A stretch of 64,000 nucleotides of DNA from NCBI GenBank assembly GCA_964016985.1, contig OZ024821.1, positions 16,851,211 through 16,915,210 of the forward strand, read 5' to 3'. This stretch comes from Anodontia alba (Eukaryota > Mollusca > Bivalvia > Lucinida > Lucinidae). Positions within the stretch are counted from its first letter, which is position 1, and each line of letters begins with the position of its first letter. Below are positions 42,801 through 47,769 of the stretch, piece by piece. Below the pieces are notes generated by a model. That model was not told the origin of the DNA, made no database searches, and saw only the letters and a list, made by a program, of their open reading frames with translations. Both the position numbers and the translations under genes were made by a program.

Positions 42801-43714
42801 TGGATCAGCGGAAGGGAGAGAATGACCGTAGAAGATATTTCATGATCAATCTCCGCGAAAGAATGTTGCCGACCTCGGCGGGGGTTGATCCCGCGACCTC
42901 CTGGTCTCCAGTCGGACGGCGCATCCAATTGAGCCACCGAGGCCGGCAGCACAGTAGATATGAAATGCGTCTAAAGATAGAAGCTTACATTTGCTTCAGA
43001 TTTTCATAAAACAGCTCATAAAATTAGCTGAAAGAGTTTTCTTTCAAATCATATGATACAACATTAACCCTAAGTATTCGGACATAGAGGCCTGATCAAA
43101 CAGTATTAACTGAGATCCGACGCCGGATAAAGCGACGTCTGATTAGGATCTACACTTTCTGCCTTTCAATCAGTACCTTTAGAAAACAATATCGGTTAGT
43201 CCACTTGGCTTGTACAATTTTAGGATAAGTATGGTAAGGAATAAAAGTGTCCGAATATAATACTAAGGATTCATGCATAGCTCCAGATAAGGCGTGTTTT
43301 GTTGTTTATTTTTTTTTCAGCCAGAAAATACTGATATTCTTTCTAATTTATCTATGAAAATATATGTTGTGGATACTTATTAGAAGTGCCTCGCTGAGGC
43401 GCTTCTAATGAGTACACACAACATATGTGAACAAGAAAATGTAATATGGAGACCCTCCCAACTGAGGTTATACAAACACAGTTTAACTTGCTTTATAGGT
43501 GGTGGCGGCTGAGGGCGAATTAAAAGCTTCACGTTCTCTGAAAGAGGCAGCTGAAATAATGGACGAGGCTCCAACGGCCATCCAGCTCCGCTATCTACAG
43601 ACTCTACATGCGATCTCAGAGGAGAAACACTCTACAATCATATTCCCATTCCCCGTGGACCTTCTTCATGCAATGAGGCACGCGGCAACAAAAGGAGCAA
43701 CCCAACACATCTAA
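20549..43714 (+). CDS. STOM: Stomatin-like SPFH/band 7 protein (gene B), complete, 8 coding exons
   Basis: Exons: 20549-20582, 25612-25730, 29876-29948, 35347-35429, 37102-37305, 40374-40429, 40975-41053 and 43499-43714. All introns are GT-AG, with phases 1, 0, 1, 0, 0, 2, 0. The joined frame has 864 bases, giving 287 residues and a stop, close to the usual stomatin length. Residues 1-23 are a short hydrophilic N-terminus. Residues 24-50 are a hydrophobic hairpin with the conserved Pro43 and with Cys26 and Cys49 at the places of stomatin acylation sites. VVQEYERAVIFRLGRV opens the SPFH domain, followed by GPGLFFILP, IPPQEILTKDSVTV, WGVKVERVEIKDVRLPVQ, an alanine-rich helix and the C-terminal TIIFPFPVDLL. 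Family members form oligomers on the inner face of cholesterol-rich membrane and tune ion channels; that role is inferred. MEC-2, UNC-1 and podocin-like paralogues are alternatives. Gene A upstream is a tandem relative. Confidence 0.93.
20690..21149. repeat. Family H element interrupted by family A copy 15
   Basis: The left end GAGCCAGAGCACAGCATTTC and the right end AATGCTGTGTCCCGGCCCA are complementary. The left half has AAGACTCAAATCAACC and the right half is GCGTCTTCAGGCG-like. Family A copy 15 occupies 20781-21063 between the halves. In intron 1 of gene B. Confidence 0.6.
20781..21063 (+). mobile_element. Family A hairpin element, copy 15 (gene B intron 1)
   Basis: Forward copy, CATCATGAAAACATGCC to GCGTGTTTTCATAATG. 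Axis base G. One arm has a change near the foot (TTGTGCGTAC). Confidence 0.9.
21340..21690. repeat. Family J interspersed repeat, copy 1
   Basis: AAAATGGCTGCAATTTATGC and GCAGGTTTTCAACCAGTTCG recur in the same order near 42300 and 62110 with moderate divergence. The 66-codon open frame here is repeat-derived. Confidence 0.55.
21757..22605. repeat. Two-part dispersed repeat ending in TTCGGCTCTGGTGAGCTTAA
   Basis: Starts ACAAGAGGCCCATGAGCCAG. It has two diverged internal units, each with CAAGGTCAA, a GAGTCCCTA-like block and CGTGTAATTTGGTTTCAGTT or a near copy, and ends GCTCCCCCGGACCCTTCGGC. The head resembles the start of the repeat at 26991. It lies in gene B intron 1. No open frame is present. 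Confidence 0.5.
22670..23820 (+). repeat. Degenerate tandem array, unit about 150-176 bp
   Basis: It opens with CCCCCACCAAACTTGTTTGA. The phrase GCATGGATTATGGCCCCTTT, with small changes, occurs at about 22874, 23037, 23341, 23517 and 23680, and a deleted unit lies between the second and third. Each unit also has TGATTTGAAACTT and ACAAGTACCATCACTCTGTT. It lies in gene B intron 1. Units differ by 10-20 percent by eye, so the array is old. Confidence 0.75.
24769..24811 (+). repeat. (TG)n microsatellite
   Basis: About 20 TG units with one GA interruption, in intron 1. Confidence 0.95.
25612..25730 (+). CDS. Gene B coding exon 2: membrane hairpin
   Basis: Acceptor TTTTGACAG, donor GTGAGT. Encodes residues 12-51: the acidic DRDDEAFAPGQYG, then the hydrophobic stretch from Gly24 to Leu50. 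The ITFPFS motif holds the proline that kinks the hairpin in stomatins. Cys26 and Cys49 sit at the membrane edges, where the family is acylated. Confidence 0.93.
25825..26015. repeat. Family H-related element in intron 2
   Basis: GGTTACGCCATGCAAAGACA and GACACTGTTTCGCTTTACTC are complementary-type ends matching those at 45144 and 45391. Inside are GAGGCCCAGATCAG and GATCTAAATCTGCGCATTTG. It lies about 95 bp downstream of exon 2. Confidence 0.55.
26256..26370. repeat. (TA)n microsatellite with TATC interruptions
   Basis: Over 100 bases of alternating TA broken by TC at a few points, followed by T and TTTG runs. Intron 2. Confidence 0.95.
26617..26700. repeat. Decayed family O end pair
   Basis: CCAATGGCTCGAACTACCAA on the left and GCCATTGCAGTTGATTGCA on the right resemble the ends at 2391 and 2779 brought close together. 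Divergence is high. Confidence 0.35.
26991..28520 (+). repeat. Reiterated degenerate repeat with AAGTTTCAGGAAGATC phrases
   Basis: Starts AACAAGAGGACCATGATAGT. The phrase AAGTTTCAGGAAGATC or a close variant recurs at about 27116, 27970, 28136, 28297 and 28434, each preceded by CCACCTTATCTG-like text and followed by AAAACTGA. The unit is about 140-170 bp in the right half. Intron 2, no coding sequence. Confidence 0.55.
28555..28868 (-). mobile_element. tRNA-derived SINE (family F), copy 2
   Basis: On the minus strand the tRNA-like head is at about 28868-28790 with GGTCGCTGGTTCGAGCACC as the B-box region. The body includes GTCATTCCCTG at 28742 and the tail side GACTTGACTATAAT at 28610. Moderately diverged. 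Intron 2. Confidence 0.65.
28874..28978. mobile_element. Family E palindrome, compact copy
   Basis: From CCCAGCGGACACACGTTG to CAACGTTGTGTGCCTGCTGGG, paired through TTGAATCAACG blocks to a centre at GTCTAGAC. It adjoins the SINE at 28555-28868. Intron 2. Confidence 0.85.
29876..29948 (+). CDS. Gene B coding exon 3: start of SPFH domain
   Basis: Acceptor TTTACTTATAG, donor GTATCT. Encodes residues 52-75, VVQEYERAVIFRLGRV to KAQGP, plus one base. The EYERAVIFRLGR motif is the strongest family signature. A family G element begins about five bases after the donor. Confidence 0.95.
29953..30430. mobile_element. Family G element, copy 2, interrupted by family A copy 16
   Basis: The left part begins CTTAACCCGTTTAATC, and the right part ends ACTAGGCATAAATGCTTTAA. 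The core GTTCTGTGGCGTCTTATCTG is separated by the family A copy from TGGGTCTACACTGTCTGCC. Intact family G copies read GTCTGATCTG.GTCTAC here, so the insertion duplicates TG at most. Confidence 0.7.
30091..30372 (+). mobile_element. Family A hairpin element, copy 16 (inside family G, intron 3)
   Basis: Forward copy, CATCACGGAAACATGCC to GGCGTGTTTTCGTAATG. The hairpin apex reads CCTTG C TAAGG. Relative to CCTCG/CGAGG, a C to T change on one arm is matched by G to A on the other. A T-run expands the right side. Confidence 0.9.
30784..30820. repeat. (CT)n microsatellite
   Basis: About 18 CT units with one TT interruption. Intron 3. Confidence 0.95.
30880..30965. repeat. Family G core fragment
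   Basis: GGGCAAACAGTACAGACCAA and GACTGATCAGGGTCTGCACT pair as in the family G core. The ends are not recognised. Confidence 0.45.
31240..31435. repeat. Family C-like element, decayed
   Basis: CACAGAAAAGACG and TTTCAAGACTATTT around GAGATCATTTGAATG resemble the family C core. The ends are weak. Confidence 0.35.
31881..32159 (+). mobile_element. Family A hairpin element, copy 17 (intron 3)
   Basis: Forward copy, CATCACGAAAACATGCC to GGCATGTTTTCGTAATG. The apex CCTCT G CGAGG has one mismatch, and the left foot has AATGTGGG. Confidence 0.9.
32376..32603. mobile_element. Family G element, copy 3 (intron 3)
   Basis: Ends TAAACCCATTTATTCCGAAT and CCAGGCATTAATGAGTTAA. The core GTAGACCCTGATCAGACGC pairs with GGCGTCTGATCTGAGTC. 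Good reference copy. Confidence 0.8.
32824..33013. mobile_element. Family B hairpin element, copy 1 (intron 3)
   Basis: Ends CATAGCAACAGTTAGGGCGC and TCTTATCTGTAGCTATG. The central hairpin uses CATATGTTGTGGTACTC, ATTAGAAGCGCCTCG and its exact complement around a single G. The core resembles family A, the ends do not. Confidence 0.8.
33209..33715 (-). mobile_element. tRNA-derived SINE (family F), copy 3, split by a family G insertion
   Basis: The minus-strand head at 33715-33645 contains GCCGGCCTCAATGGCTC and GGGTTCGAATC (A- and B-box-like). The tail side is at 33209-33240. A family G element at about 33241-33460 interrupts it. Intron 3. Confidence 0.65.
33241..33460. mobile_element. Family G element, copy 4 (inside a SINE)
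   Basis: Begins TTAACTCATTGAAGTCTGGA, contains GTGCAGACCCAGATCAAATA and GATTCTGATCAGGGTTTCCA. The right end is diverged, so the edge is approximate. Confidence 0.5.
33865..34002. mobile_element. Palindromic element, about 138 bp (intron 3)
   Basis: GATCAAACATG with ATTTTTCATGCAT, then ATTCGCCAGGTCC-like blocks, GGGAGGTGTTGAAAA and CCGCGGC are answered in reverse order around CTTCGG, ending CATGTTCGATC. A few mismatches only. No second copy is seen in this window. Confidence 0.75.
34325..34375. repeat. Poly-A-rich tract
   Basis: A runs broken by single C over about 50 bases. Lysine-rich open frames across it are artefacts. Confidence 0.85.
34556..34640. repeat. Family G core hairpin without ends
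   Basis: CAGATCAGACGCCGCGGAAC and GCGCGGCGTCTGATCGGGGT pair almost completely. The usual ATTTATGCC ends are absent. Confidence 0.55.
35347..35429 (+). CDS. Gene B coding exon 4
   Basis: Acceptor TTTCCTAG, donor GTAACT. Completes Gly76 and encodes residues 77-103: LFFILPCVDDFVKVDLRI to NIPPQE. The GPGLFFILP and PPQE motifs are conserved in stomatins. ORF length alone would miss this exon. Confidence 0.95.
35455..35985 (+). repeat. G-rich GGGGT/GGGTA tract, split by a SINE
   Basis: Runs of TGGGG, GGAGTGGGG and finally about eight TAGGG-type units (35941-35985) occupy 35455-35640 and 35881-35985. The strand has many closely spaced G3 and G4 runs. Family F SINE sequence separates the two parts. 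Intron 4. Confidence 0.85.
35641..35880 (-). mobile_element. tRNA-derived SINE (family F), copy 4, inside the G-rich tract
   Basis: The tail side starts TTGTGTTTGTGTTGAGGTTT on the plus strand, and the damaged head side is CGACTGGTGATCTGGAGG on the minus strand. An internal deletion is present near 35725. Intron 4. Confidence 0.75.
36259..36503 (+). mobile_element. Family A hairpin element, copy 18 (core deleted, intron 4)
   Basis: Forward copy beginning CATCACTAAAACTTGCC. The apex of the hairpin is lost (GAACCGCATTGGCAC), and the right end is cut to TTTTCATAATG, as in copy 2. Confidence 0.85.
36777..37013. mobile_element. Palindromic element with GGGCCCAGTTGTTCAAA ends (intron 4)
   Basis: GGGCCCAGTTGTTCAAAACG and TTTGAACAACTGGGTCC form the ends. 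TTAACGA blocks and GTGAGTAGCTTTTGCAAAAG make the centre. It ends only 88 bp upstream of exon 5. A half copy is at 8009-8135. Confidence 0.85.
37102..37305 (+). CDS. Gene B coding exon 5: SPFH core
   Basis: Acceptor TTTTTAAG, donor GTAAGA. Encodes residues 104-171, from ILTKDSVTVVVDAVIYARV to DRDRIDKVMQ. It includes the TTLRTILGT and LSELLSDRD motifs. In frame throughout, with no stop. Confidence 0.96.
37742..38017 (+). mobile_element. Family A hairpin element, copy 19 (intron 5)
   Basis: Forward copy with CATCACGAAACACGCC (one A lost) and GGCGTGTTTTCGTAATG. Axis base T, arms intact apart from CTATCGAG. Confidence 0.9.
38390..38631. repeat. Nested palindrome 1 in the 1.4 kb element
   Basis: TATATGGTATTAATACAATC at the left and its complement ending TACCATATAT at the right, paired through CTGACAGCCTGTAAAATTTC and TTTATCGTA blocks around GTTGGCAAC. 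Confidence 0.8.
38635..38751. repeat. Nested palindrome 2 in the 1.4 kb element
   Basis: ATCATTTAATATGAAATTTA, ACGAGTTTGGGTAATTT and GGTATTTTGC are answered exactly in reverse around GAGCTTTAGCGAG. Only a few mismatches in about 117 bp. Confidence 0.88.
40021..40285 (+). mobile_element. Family A hairpin element, copy 20 (right arm truncated, intron 5)
   Basis: Forward copy, CATCACGAAAACACCCC to GCGTGTTTTCGTAATG. The hairpin loses its right apex: after CCTCGACGA the sequence jumps to TTACCCACAATC. It ends 88 bp upstream of exon 6. Confidence 0.88.
40374..40429 (+). CDS. Gene B coding exon 6
   Basis: Acceptor TGTTTTGCAG, donor GTAAGT. Encodes TCLDEATMHWGVKVERVE plus two bases. It has the same length and phase as the gene A exon at 1083-1138. 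Confidence 0.96.
40493..40562 (+). repeat. GT/G-rich simple sequence
   Basis: TG repeats, TGG repeats, a run of about 13 G, then GTGTGTGAGCGTGTG-like text. It lies in the short intron 6. Confidence 0.9.
40975..41053 (+). CDS. Gene B coding exon 7
   Basis: Acceptor TTTCCTCAG, donor GTAAGT. Completes Ile190, then encodes KDVRLPVQMQRAMAAEAEST and RNARAK. This is the start of the alanine-rich helix after the SPFH domain. In gene A the equivalent sequence runs on into the next exon without a break. Confidence 0.96.
41362..41595. mobile_element. Family C ends around a family G/H-type core (intron 7)
   Basis: Ends TTAATCCTTAAACTGC and TTTTAAGAGTTAATG with GTCGTCTGC and CAGACGAC blocks are of family C type. 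The centre is not the family C hairpin but AAACAGTGTGGATCCAGATC paired with CAGGGTCCACACTGTTTG, the core type of families G and H. Confidence 0.6.
41685..41830. repeat. Family H repeat piece (intron 7)
   Basis: TGTGCACCCAGTGAAGTCTC, AGATCAACTTAAGCTTCCGC and GCAGTC blocks. Partial. Confidence 0.45.
41898..42161 (+). mobile_element. Family A hairpin element, copy 21 (intron 7)
   Basis: Forward copy, CATCACGAAAACATGCC to GGCGTGTTTTCGTAATG. The hairpin apex is shortened symmetrically to GAACCGCC GAGGCGGTTC, and the subterminal hairpin is cut. Confidence 0.9.
42235..42500. repeat. Family J interspersed repeat, copy 2 (intron 7)
   Basis: GTGGCTGCAAAGTATGCAAA and GCAGGTTTTCAACAAATTCT in the same order as copies at 21340 and 62085. 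Confidence 0.55.
42637..42947 (-). mobile_element. tRNA-derived SINE (family F), copy 5, near full length with target duplication
   Basis: Flanked by exact AGCACAGTAG at 42627-42636 and 42948-42957. On the minus strand it starts GCCGGCCTCGGTGGCTCAAT (A-box-like) and continues through GGTCGCGGGATCAACCCC (B-box-like). It then has a body with GTCATTCTCTCCCTTCCGC, and ends in CCTCAACACAAACAAACAAA. At 311 bp it is the best reference for the family. Intron 7. Confidence 0.88.
43064..43271. mobile_element. CCCTAAGTAT-ended element with a family G-type core (intron 7)
   Basis: The ends AACCCTAAGTATTCGGACAT and TGTCCGAATATAATACTAAG are complementary. The core ACTGAGATCCGACGCCGG pairs with GCGACGTCTGATTAGGATC, as in family G, whose ends are different. 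Confidence 0.6.
43276..43472. mobile_element. Family B hairpin element, copy 2 (intron 7)
   Basis: Begins CATAGCTCCAGATAAGGCGT. The hairpin ATTAGAAGTGCCTCG C TGAGGCGCTTCTAAT is nearly perfect. The right end CCAACTGAGGTTAT is decayed and lies about 26 bp upstream of the exon 8 acceptor. Confidence 0.75.
43499..43714 (+). CDS. Gene B coding exon 8 and stop
   Basis: Acceptor TGCTTTATAG. Encodes residues 217-287: VVAAEGELKASRSLKEAAEI, QLRYLQTLHAISEEKHST, IIFPFPVDLL, and a tail HAATKGATQHI that is not shared with gene A. Stop TAA at 43712. Confidence 0.96.
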   Translation: MVAAEGELKASRSLKEAAEIMDEAPTAIQLRYLQTLHAISEEKHSTIIFPFPVDLLHAMRHAATKGATQHI

Positions 43715-44170
43715 GTTGCTGTTCCTGAATATAACGTCTTATTATACGTGTGTTCATATACAAGCATTAGTTGTTGATTTTGTCCTTTATCTTTTAAGAT
43801 AAATGGATACACTTTCAGTGGAAGCAACTGTGTCATAATTGTTTGCCTCCCGTCTAAAAAGGGGTCAACACTTTCCTTTTAGAATAGACCGCTTTTTAGT
43901 AGAAGACTGGAGTACAGGGATGAAAATAGACCCTTTTTTCATATCGCTTGGTTTGCGGATAAGCAATCAGAAAGTCCCAAAAATTATCTCCATTATAAAC
44001 ACGTCATTCATCTTAAACGGGTTTCGTTTAAATATAACAGGACATGTAGTCATCTATGTTTATTCAAAAATATATCACAAAATATCCATCAAATACAATT
44101 TGTTATGTCACTCAGTATATTATAAAGTTTTGTTTGGTAGTACATGTATTGTTGCTGTGCATGCCCAACA
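43715..44170 (+). other. 3' flank of gene B
   Basis: Presumed 3' untranslated region at first. No AATAAA is seen before 44421-44426, where AATAAA runs into an A tract beside a SINE. The open frame across this stretch has no recognisable motif. Confidence 0.4.
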
Positions 44171-44418
44171 GGTGAGATACAGGAGTCCGGTTTACTGTCT
44201 GTCTGTTCATCCGGCCGATTGTACTGATGAGATTTTGGTTAATGGTTGCACTCCACAAATCTGCATCAAAGAAGAGTGTGTTTGCATCTCAGAAGTGCTT
44301 TCTAATAACAACCCCGCAAAGTGTGTACAACCATGCACAATCTGTCCGAACGACACATGTAATCAACTTTTCAAATACCCCTATCCAGCCTCGCGCGAGT
44401 CAAAAAGGGTGCAATTTA
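44171..44418 (+). CDS. Candidate exon: cysteine-rich segment, unrecognised
   Basis: This is the middle of a long open frame running 43839-44540. From 44171 it reads VRYRSPVYCLSVHPADCTDE and on to CTICPNDTCNQLF, with ten cysteines in about 65 residues. The preceding frame VLFGSTCIVAVHAQQ looks like the end of a signal peptide, and CCCAACAG before GTGAG could be an acceptor. The frame then runs into family F SINE sequence, so the true end is unknown. It may be a small secreted protein, a remnant, or chance. I do not recognise the fold. Confidence 0.3.
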
Positions 44419-44438
44419 CAAATAAAAAAAAAAACCTC

Positions 44439-44668
44439 AGTTTGTTTGTTTGTGTTGAGGTTTTACGGCCCAATCAACCTAATTGGGTCATGTCGAGCGC
44501 GGTCAGTTTACCCAGCCACACGTTTACTGGGCAGGCTTAGTCCTCTAAGCGGTTAACCAGTATTGTGCACATTTTATCGCCAGAAACTGACAACTGCCCT
44601 CCTTGAATCAGCGGAAGGGAGAGAATGACCATAGAAAATATTTCATGATCAAATCTCCACGAAAGACA
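44439..44668 (-). mobile_element. tRNA-derived SINE (family F), copy 6, head truncated
   Basis: The plus-strand reading starts TTTGTTTGTTTGTGTTGAGG and is about 95 percent like copy 5 by eye. It stops at TCTCCACGAAAGACA, before the tRNA-like head. Confidence 0.85.
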
Positions 44669-44743
44669 AATCCTCGGACATTAGGGCCATACCCACGGTA
44701 CAACCCACAAGTACTGTACTGTATCTTCTCATGAGAGCAGACG

Positions 44744-44780
44744 TTCGTTCGTCCGTTCGTACGTTCGTTCGTTCGTCAGT
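44744..44780. repeat. (TTCG)n tract
   Basis: GTTCGTTCGTCCGTTCGTAC followed by further GTTC units. Confidence 0.85.
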
Positions 44781-45143
44781 ATTTGCGCCAACTCTTAATC
44801 CGTTCAAATCCATTTCCGAATAACTATTTCACCTACAATCAGCTTACCTGGCTAGCACATTCTCTCTAGAATGGACTAGATCAACTTGGTATCATTTTTT
44901 GGCATTGACCATTTATCACGATCTAATGGCTTTACAATGTACCAGTATTTATGGCATTCAGCGTTAAGTACCATATCTGATTAAATTAGCATCTACAGTC
45001 GTCTTACCTGGTAGATGCTGCAACATGACTTCAAACACTGTATTATCAATATATGACTCTGCTCAGTATATCACATGATCATATGATTACGTCATTTTAA
45101 AATTGCGCTAACCCAAGCGATTAACTTCATTTGTTATATTAAC

Positions 45144-45391
45144 TGGGCCGCGTCATGCGAAACCGTGTTTTCAGGAATATGCGGACAGTGAAGGCCCCGA
45201 TCAGCCTGCGCATCCGCGCAGTTTGATGTTGGCCTTTACTGTCCGCTAGCAGAATCACTGCATACTGCAGAATCTATGAATGCAGAGCAAATGTCATGAT
45301 ACTTTGCGCATGTGCAGGATGGTTTGAATCTGCGCATTTTGCGCATGTTTGATGGCGATGTTTCGCTTGACGCGGCCCAACTACCTTTCAG
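45144..45391. mobile_element. Family H element with clear ends
   Basis: Ends TGGGCCGCGTCATGCGAAAC and GTTTCGCTTGACGCGGCCCA are complementary. Inside, GATCAGCCTGCGCATCCGCG lies in the left hairpin, whose stem is GCGGACAGTGAAGGCC against GGCCTTTACTGTCCGC, and TCTGCGCATTTTGCGCATG lies to the right. It is the best reference for this family in the window. Confidence 0.75.
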
Positions 45392-46317
45392 CTATAAAAC
45401 TATATTTCAGCTATAAAAAAATGATGTTTCAAAACATAATCTGGTATCTACATATATGTGTAGATAAACGGAAACTAATACCTTCACTGTTCGATCGTAT
45501 CTTAGTTCATGATTTTATGATGTTTGACTTTGTTTCTGTAATTATTGCAGTGAATTCACAAGTATCAATTAAACTGGACTATAACCACTATCATGCCAGT
45601 TTATTTTGTAACAAGATTAAGTACAAATTGGTAGGAAGAATATACATTTTTTTGAGAAATCGACAATGCCAACTAATATATTCAACGAAGGGGCCAAACG
45701 ACTGTTCAGTTTGTATGAACAAAGATGTTGTATAATGCTTTGTGCATTTATATATAACAACTAGAATAAACAGACGAATGCTTACAGACCATGACGACGT
45801 TTGGAATTCCCTTATTTTGCATTGGAAATCCAGTATTCCCCGTGTGACGTAAAGATCAGTAAACATTCATTGATGTTCACAGTTCAAAACAAAACTGATA
45901 ACGATTTAGGACAACTTCAGAATTGTGAGCACAAAATGCCTTATTTGAACGGATGTCCTAAATCTCATCTTCCTAATGATTCAGATAGTTCTTGTGCTAC
46001 ATATATGCATATTATATTATGTATTTAGTATGTGATTTATACAATGTTCGTTATTTAGTGATTAAAAAAATTGTAACGGATGTTCTGTTATTTTTCTTGT
46101 TTATATATAACGAAAGAAACATTAAGGGGGACTGATACATGTTCCATTTCATAGGAGACAACTTTGTAAAGTTTTTTTTTTTCTCTTTCTGAAAATGGAA
46201 CTGCTCTATAAGGAAAACTTTGCTCCAAGAGGAAGCAAATTCTTTTCTTATAGAACAGAACATAAACTTGATATGAATATGTAATTTCTCAGGCCATTAT
46301 AGTAGCATCTGGAAACA
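45392..46317. other. Unassigned intergenic DNA
   Basis: The open frame at 45349-45735 (128 codons) starts inside the family H element and shows no motif. No gene is called. Confidence 0.4.
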
Positions 46318-46460
<143 letters not shown>

Positions 46461-46574
46461 AGAAACTGCAACTACGGAGACATACAGTGTCAGTTATAAA
46501 ATGCTAAATACATGTAAAAGACTACTAATTCACTCTGTTGATACCATCTTGTCATAAACGTGTCTCCTACAAGG

Positions 46575-46602
46575 TAGATAGATAGATAGATAGATAGATA
46601 GT
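46575..46602. repeat. (GATA)n microsatellite
   Basis: Seven tandem units at the 3' edge of the LINE remnant, read on the minus strand. Confidence 0.95.
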
Positions 46603-47490
46603 GACAAACCAGGGAACCAAAATGAACATGCGTAGTCAAAGTGAAATTGGGTCAATGGCACAACTAATAATTTATCAGTTCCAAAATTTAAAACTTTTGC
46701 TTTCTGTATAAAAAGAAACTTCAATCATGCATTTGCCTTTAGAATTATTGAACCGACCATCTTCCCACCAGAAAGACATTGCTCCAACATTACATCCTGA
46801 TACTGTACAGTAACCTTAGTTTCAATGACAGTGCCTATACATGAGATATTTTATGCTGATTTGGACTTGAGCCAATGTTGGGATCCTAAGATAATAGACT
46901 CAATTTTCCCTGAATGTAGAGACACTCTTTTGTCAGTCACCATTTACTCAAAACCTCAAGTTTCTTCTGCAGCAATAACTCAATCATAGACACATTTATA
47001 TTGTCAGCTACTAAGATCGCCGAGACATCAGCATACAAAGGAAGTTTGTTGTCAACTGCACCGGACATATCATGAACATATATAAACAATAAAAGGAGTC
47101 CAAGTATTGATCCCTGGGACACACCGCACGAAACATTAATAAAAAAACAAAACACATTAGCTTATACATTAACAATCTGTTGACGATCAGACAGATATGA
47201 CCAAAAGGACCTGATATCGTCTTGATTTAGACACATAGCTTTAAGTTTCATCCGTAAAAGACTTTGATCCATAGTGTGAAACTCTTTTTGCATGTCTAGA
47301 AAAATCATGCCAACGCAGTAACTGTGTCCATTCGAAAATTGATATAGTCTTTTAAATGACAATAACGACTATACATGTTAAATAATGACTTCTAAAACCT
47401 GACTGAAATTTATATTATTGCTTTTTCACATCGAGGTATAACTTAATTAGGTCATAAACAACTCTCCTAAGGAGATAATTTACTGAAAAA
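46603..47490 (-). pseudogene. LINE (non-LTR retrotransposon) reverse-transcriptase remnant
   Basis: Minus-strand frames give, in order, VVYDLIKLYL, YKFQSGFRSHY, MIFLDMQKEFHTMDQSLL, FWSYLSDRQQIVNV, SCGVSQGSILGLLLLFIYVH, LYADVSAILVAD, LEVLSKW, GGKMVGSII and HFDYACSFWFPGLS. These are the fingers, palm and thumb motifs of a LINE polymerase, including the F.D.QK.F.T.D block and the YADD motif, here YADV. Several frameshifts and stops break it, and the catalytic second Asp is lost. The endonuclease part is absent. Confidence 0.88.
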
Positions 47491-47667
47491 AAATTCTTAA
47501 AATGTTATTTGCTGATTATTTTACCCAGCCTGCTAAGCATTAATTCTGAGGGAAGGTGGTGGATGTCTTGATCAGACTATGCAGTAGCGTAAATAAAAAG
47601 ATTGACAGTACACAGAATATTAAAAGTATTGACGTATTTACCATAAGAATTGATATAGGCATGATAA

Positions 47668-47745
47668 AACGGTGTAGACTCAGACCGGACGCCACAGAAT
47701 ACGGTGACTGCTCAGAGTTTACACTATTTGCCAGTTATCCAGCAG
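47668..47745. repeat. Family G core fragment
   Basis: GGTGTAGACTCAGACCGGAC and GACTGCTCAGAGTTTACACT pair around GCCACAGAATACGG. It directly precedes the 21-bp-type tandem array. Confidence 0.45.
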
Positions 47746-47769
47746 GTTTTAAACACATCCAGATGATAT

